Positions 23,843 to 25,485 of a stretch of DNA of 25,485 nucleotides are shown one piece after another; the stretch's first letter is position 1; each line of letters starts with the position of its first letter. The DNA is from a virus. The notes under the pieces were generated by a model. The model had not been told where the DNA came from and made no database searches. It worked only from the letters and a program-made list of their open reading frames with translations. Where the stretch lies: IMG/VR virus record IMGVR_UViG_3300025151_000268, positions 1-25,485 of that record, one strand, 5' to 3'. The position numbers were made by a program, and so were the translations under genes.

Positions 23843-24202
23843 TTAACAGTTGAATAGCTCTTCGACAGCATCGGCCAGACCAATCTCGTCGGTAAAGCGT
23901 TCGATGTGAGAGCTTCCCCACCAGTGGCCCTCCACGGTGTTATCGGTAGTGTTGACCCAGATATTTGGCCCACCAAATGCCACTAGGATGCGCGCGCCTT
24001 TGATGGTGCGGTCATTGTTCAGAATCCATTCAATATCCAGCGCATCAGTCAACCAATCAAAGCCAGACATTGGACGCAGTTCCTCACCGCATGAACACTC
24101 GCCGGATTCTGTATCTTCGTAAATAGCTTCGCACATCTCACAGAATGCAGACTCAGACTCCAGAGACTTTACGACAGACAAGACATTAGACTTTACAGAC
24201 AT
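23843..24202 (-). CDS. Small protein with a Cys-rich zinc-ribbon-like segment
   Basis: A 119-aa protein started at the ATG with GAGGGAAAT upstream; a longer frame reaches 24259 without a ribosome site. Residues 20-40 hold C-x2-C and C-x-C (FCEMCEAIYED, then GECSCGEEL), a probable zinc site. A conserved-looking body follows: SGFDWLTDALDIEWILNN, RILVAFGGPNIWVNTTDN and VEGHWWGSSHIERF. I have seen this body in phage hypothetical proteins of unknown function. It is preceded by a perfect GTGCCA/TGGCAC hairpin. Confidence 0.7.
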   Translation of the reverse strand: MSVKSNVLSVVKSLESESAFCEMCEAIYEDTESGECSCGEELRPMSGFDWLTDALDIEWILNNDRTIKGARILVAFGGPNIWVNTTDNTVEGHWWGSSHIERFTDEIGLADAVEELFNC

Positions 24203-24221
24203 GATATTTCCCTCGTTTGTT

Positions 24222-24237
24222 GTGCCAGTGTTGGCAC
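24222..24237. other. Perfect 6-bp hairpin in the leader of the zinc-ribbon-like gene
   Basis: GTGCCA / TGGCAC with a GTGT loop (ACAC on the - strand). It lies 20 nt upstream of the start at 24202, just before its ribosome site, so it could stabilise or gate the leader. Confidence 0.5.
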
Positions 24238-24242
24238 CCAGA

Positions 24243-24271
24243 AAACCGCGCGGCGTCACCCGGTGCGGTTT
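24243..24271 (-). terminator. Possible weak terminator after the 87-aa gene
   Basis: AAACCGC and GCGGTTT pair over 7 bp around a GC-rich loop, and on the - strand the T-run is part of the stem (GCGGTTTTCTGG). It lies 18 nt after the stop at 24289. Confidence 0.3.
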
Positions 24272-24288
24272 GTGGGTTTGGGTGGGTT

Positions 24289-24552
24289 TTAGCTGGTCAT
24301 GGCCGTGTGGATAATCACGTGGCCGGTTTTGGTGTCGATTAATCGGAAGTCTCGCAAGCCAGCCGGTGCCATTTGAGTCACGCAGTATTCATACTCTTTG
24401 GCCGCGGATTTCATCGGGTACGGCTTCTTGAGTCGGTTTGACCATTTGGTGTCGGCATACTCCGGCACACCGTCGGCCTCATATTCTGCAACTAGTTTGG
24501 CGCTGTCGCGCTGTTGCACCTGATACCGATATTCTCGCCATTTGTTTGTCAT
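24289..24552 (-). CDS. Small protein of unknown function
   Basis: An 87-aa basic protein with AAGGGG before its ATG. It is the first gene of the leftward block, about 60 nt after the candidate promoter at 24612-24639. The sequence has NKWREYRYQVQQRDSAKLV, a middle YADTKWSNRLKKPYPMKSAAKEY and a closing FRLIDTKTGHVIIHT strand pair. There is no membrane segment. A short DNA- or RNA-binding protein is possible, but nothing is recognised. Confidence 0.65.
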   Translation of the reverse strand: MTNKWREYRYQVQQRDSAKLVAEYEADGVPEYADTKWSNRLKKPYPMKSAAKEYEYCVTQMAPAGLRDFRLIDTKTGHVIIHTAMTS

Positions 24553-24611
24553 GTGTTTCCCCTTTCAATGTGTTTGTTGGTATCAGTGCTGTTGTGCATC
24601 TGATGGGTACT

Positions 24612-24639
24612 ATATTACCAACATTGCAAAGTTTGTAAA
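24612..24639 (-). promoter_or_regulatory. Candidate leftward sigma70-type promoter
   Basis: On the - strand, TTTACA (plus-strand 24634-24639), a 16-bp spacer, then TAATAT (24612-24617). It points at the gene starting at 24552 with a leader of about 60 nt. Assigned by sequence match only. Confidence 0.5.
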
Positions 24640-24753
24640 AGATTATGTTTTCATAAGAACATTGGGTGGTTATAACTTTTTGTGTGGGGTTTGGTGGTGA
24701 CTGTATTGGGGCTTTATTGGGTGCCATGTCCATCCTCACACCTCAACTTTCCC

Positions 24754-24871
24754 GTTCCACTTTGACACCCAGCACCATCGAAGGTTCTGTTTTGAAACTT
24801 GGCCCGTGCCAGATTGGAACCGACCTCGTTTGTGAGTGCTTACTAACCTCGACTGCGTTCCAGATGGGAAC
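24754..24871. promoter_or_regulatory. Four operator-like 15-bp dyads (GTTCC-N5-GGAAC)
   Basis: GTTCCACTTTGACAC (24754-24768), GTTCTGTTTTGAAAC (24784-24798), GTGCCAGATTGGAAC (24806-24820) and GTTCCAGATGGGAAC (24857-24871). The last is a perfect dyad; the others have one or two changes. The start-to-start distances are 30, 22 and 51 bp. Such a set is typical of a dimeric repressor or origin-binding protein. Confidence 0.7.
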
Positions 24872-24981
24872 TGACCCCCCGGCCCCCCTAGCGCAGGCTC
24901 GTTATTATTATTGTACCCACCCACCCACAAAAAAAGCCAAAACTGAAAAGTCGATAATCCTTGCAATCCCCCTTAGCACAA

Positions 24982-25043
24982 GTGTTACGATGTTACTTTC
25001 GGTAACACTCAAAGGTAACGAAAGGTAACACTGGAGGTAACAC
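24982..25043. repeat. Cluster of GGTAAC repeats before the 38-aa gene
   Basis: Direct copies of GGTAAC start at 25001, 25014, 25024 and 25036; three of these extend to GGTAACAC. Two inverted copies precede them, GTGTTAC (24982-24988) and GTTAC (24992-24996). The last copy overlaps the GGAGG ribosome site, so a protein bound here could block translation or transcription. Confidence 0.75.
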
Positions 25044-25045
25044 TT

Positions 25046-25162
25046 ATGATTAAGATGATTGGTAAGCAGGTAAAGTCTAGGACAATGCATCTGACTGACG
25101 TTCAGGCAGGGGCTGTGGTCTTGGGTATTGTGGGCTTGGTCGTACTGGTTTTTATTATCTGA
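25046..25162 (+). CDS. 38-aa single-span membrane peptide
   Basis: A small gene with GGAGG eight bases before its ATG. The basic head MIKMIGKQVKSRTM is followed by one long hydrophobic helix (residues 20-38: AGAVVLGIVGLVVLVFII). It lies directly behind the GGTAAC cluster and ahead of a weak terminator. A toxin-like or membrane-regulator role is possible; no family is recognised. Confidence 0.6.
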   Translation: MIKMIGKQVKSRTMHLTDVQAGAVVLGIVGLVVLVFII

Positions 25163-25163
25163 T

Positions 25164-25195
25164 CTTTAATCTTTAGGATTTAAGGGTTGTTTTTT
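25164..25195 (+). terminator. Weak terminator after the 38-aa gene
   Basis: CTTTAATC (25164-25171) and GATTTAAG (25177-25184) pair at 7 of 8 positions, followed by GTTGTTTTTT. The A/T-rich stem makes it weak. Confidence 0.45.
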
Positions 25196-25227
25196 GAATC
25201 AAGTAATATAGGATAGGGAGGGAAAGG

Positions 25228-25246
25228 CGGGCTTAATGGCCCGTTT
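25228..25246 (+). terminator. Possible second hairpin before the last gene
   Basis: CGGGC (25228-25232) / GCCCG (25239-25243) with a TTAATG loop, then TTT and a further ATTTT eight bases on. It lies in the leader of the following gene. Confidence 0.35.
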
Positions 25247-25266
25247 CGGATTTTGAGGACTGTGGT

Positions 25267-25485
25267 ATGGCTAGTGACCCTTTACAGGTGGGCGGTGTTA
25301 AGTGGCCCAATATGATGCAGAACCCTACGGGTATTGTTGCGGGTGCAGCTAATCCTGCTATGGACCCCACTGCCTTAAATAATGCCCAGATGCCCTTGGA
25401 ATCCTCAAAAGTAAGATTCCAGCCCACATCTGTTGATACCACCCCTTCTACTGATGCCACGAAGGGCAGAGCAATAGACACTTAC
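25267..25485 (+). CDS. N-terminal part of an unrecognised + strand gene (partial)
   Basis: A frame starting ATG with GAGGA upstream runs open for 73 codons to the window edge. The visible part is Pro/Ala/Asn/Thr-rich and low in charge (VGGVKWPNMMQNPTGIVAG, then NPAMDPTALNNAQMP), probably a disordered N-terminus. It may open the next rightward operon (packaging or head genes would be expected in a phage map), but the visible part does not show the function. Confidence 0.6.
   Translation, partial: MASDPLQVGGVKWPNMMQNPTGIVAGAANPAMDPTALNNAQMPLESSKVRFQPTSVDTTPSTDATKGRAIDTY

Larger units (their letters stand above)
24553..25045. other. Noncoding regulatory region between divergent small genes
   Basis: About 490 nt without a supportable gene. 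From left to right it holds the leader and promoter of the leftward block, a G/T-rich stretch (24661-24730), four 15-bp dyads (24754-24871), a C-run, TTATTATTATT, CCCACCCACCCAC, and a cluster of GGTAAC repeats (24982-25043) ending at the ribosome site of the 38-aa gene. Both strands are open for long spans, but those frames lack ribosome sites and overlap the dyads. Confidence 0.7.

Noticed and set aside
23840-23849. Perfect 10-bp palindrome CTGTTAACAG at the end of the zinc-ribbon-like gene
   Set aside because: Single copy, no loop and no repeats nearby; a chance match is likely.
24666-25028. A 120-codon + strand open frame across the noncoding region, with a GTG start
   Set aside because: No ribosome site, unusual composition, and it runs through the four dyads and the GGTAAC repeats. 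A reverse-strand frame (24736-24966) is open over the same bases, which suggests chance openness.

Overview
This window looks like about 25 kb of the genome of a tailed, probably podovirus-type phage of a Gram-negative, likely marine, bacterium. The reasons are a run of head-tail and ejection genes (adaptor, nozzle/stabiliser and large internal-virion-type proteins), a marine-type tail fibre built of AELNILDG repeats, a 3TM-type holin, and densely packed genes with ATGA or TAATG overlaps. No integrase, repressor, DNA polymerase, terminase or endolysin is recognisable. The host cannot be fixed from the sequence alone.

Layout. (1) 1-16384, + strand, late genes: the end of a probable major capsid protein, a strong terminator, tail fibre, tail assembly chaperone, two large secreted proteins of unknown function, a membrane-anchored coiled-coil protein, a holin, a 1112-aa virion-type protein, adaptor, nozzle and three probable ejection proteins. 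(2) 16385-19880, - strand, early DNA-metabolism operon: RepA/DnaB-like ATPase, a 77-nt inverted repeat built of 9-mers, a PD-(D/E)XK nuclease, a NinB-like protein, a coupled 54-aa protein, a Mom-type DNA adenine modification enzyme and a NinG/Rap-like HNH protein. The last gene abuts the late operon stop to stop. (3) 19881-20061: divergent control region with a 10-bp tandem array. (4) 20062-21256, + strand: putative single-strand annealing protein, SSB-like protein with a DDIPW tip, terminator, and a small DUF4224-like protein. (5) 21331-24552, - strand: staphylococcal-nuclease-type enzyme, a 34-aa membrane peptide and six small or unknown genes with strong ribosome sites or stop/start overlaps. 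(6) 24553-25045: about 490 nt of noncoding DNA holding a leftward promoter, four 15-bp dyads of the form GTTCC-N5-GGAAC, and a cluster of GGTAAC repeats. (7) 25046-25485, + strand: a 38-aa membrane peptide, weak terminators and the start of an unrecognised gene.

How it fits together. The two divergent operons around 19.9 kb form a recombination/replication set (annealing protein, SSB, NinB- and NinG-like proteins, a nuclease and a helicase-like ATPase), and the Mom gene points to modification of the phage's own DNA against host restriction. The most interesting undescribed elements are cis-acting: the 77-nt iteron-like inverted repeat next to the ATPase gene, the 10-bp array, and the four-dyad operator-like region at 24.75-24.87 kb. 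The 54-aa gene translationally coupled ahead of mom is also notable.
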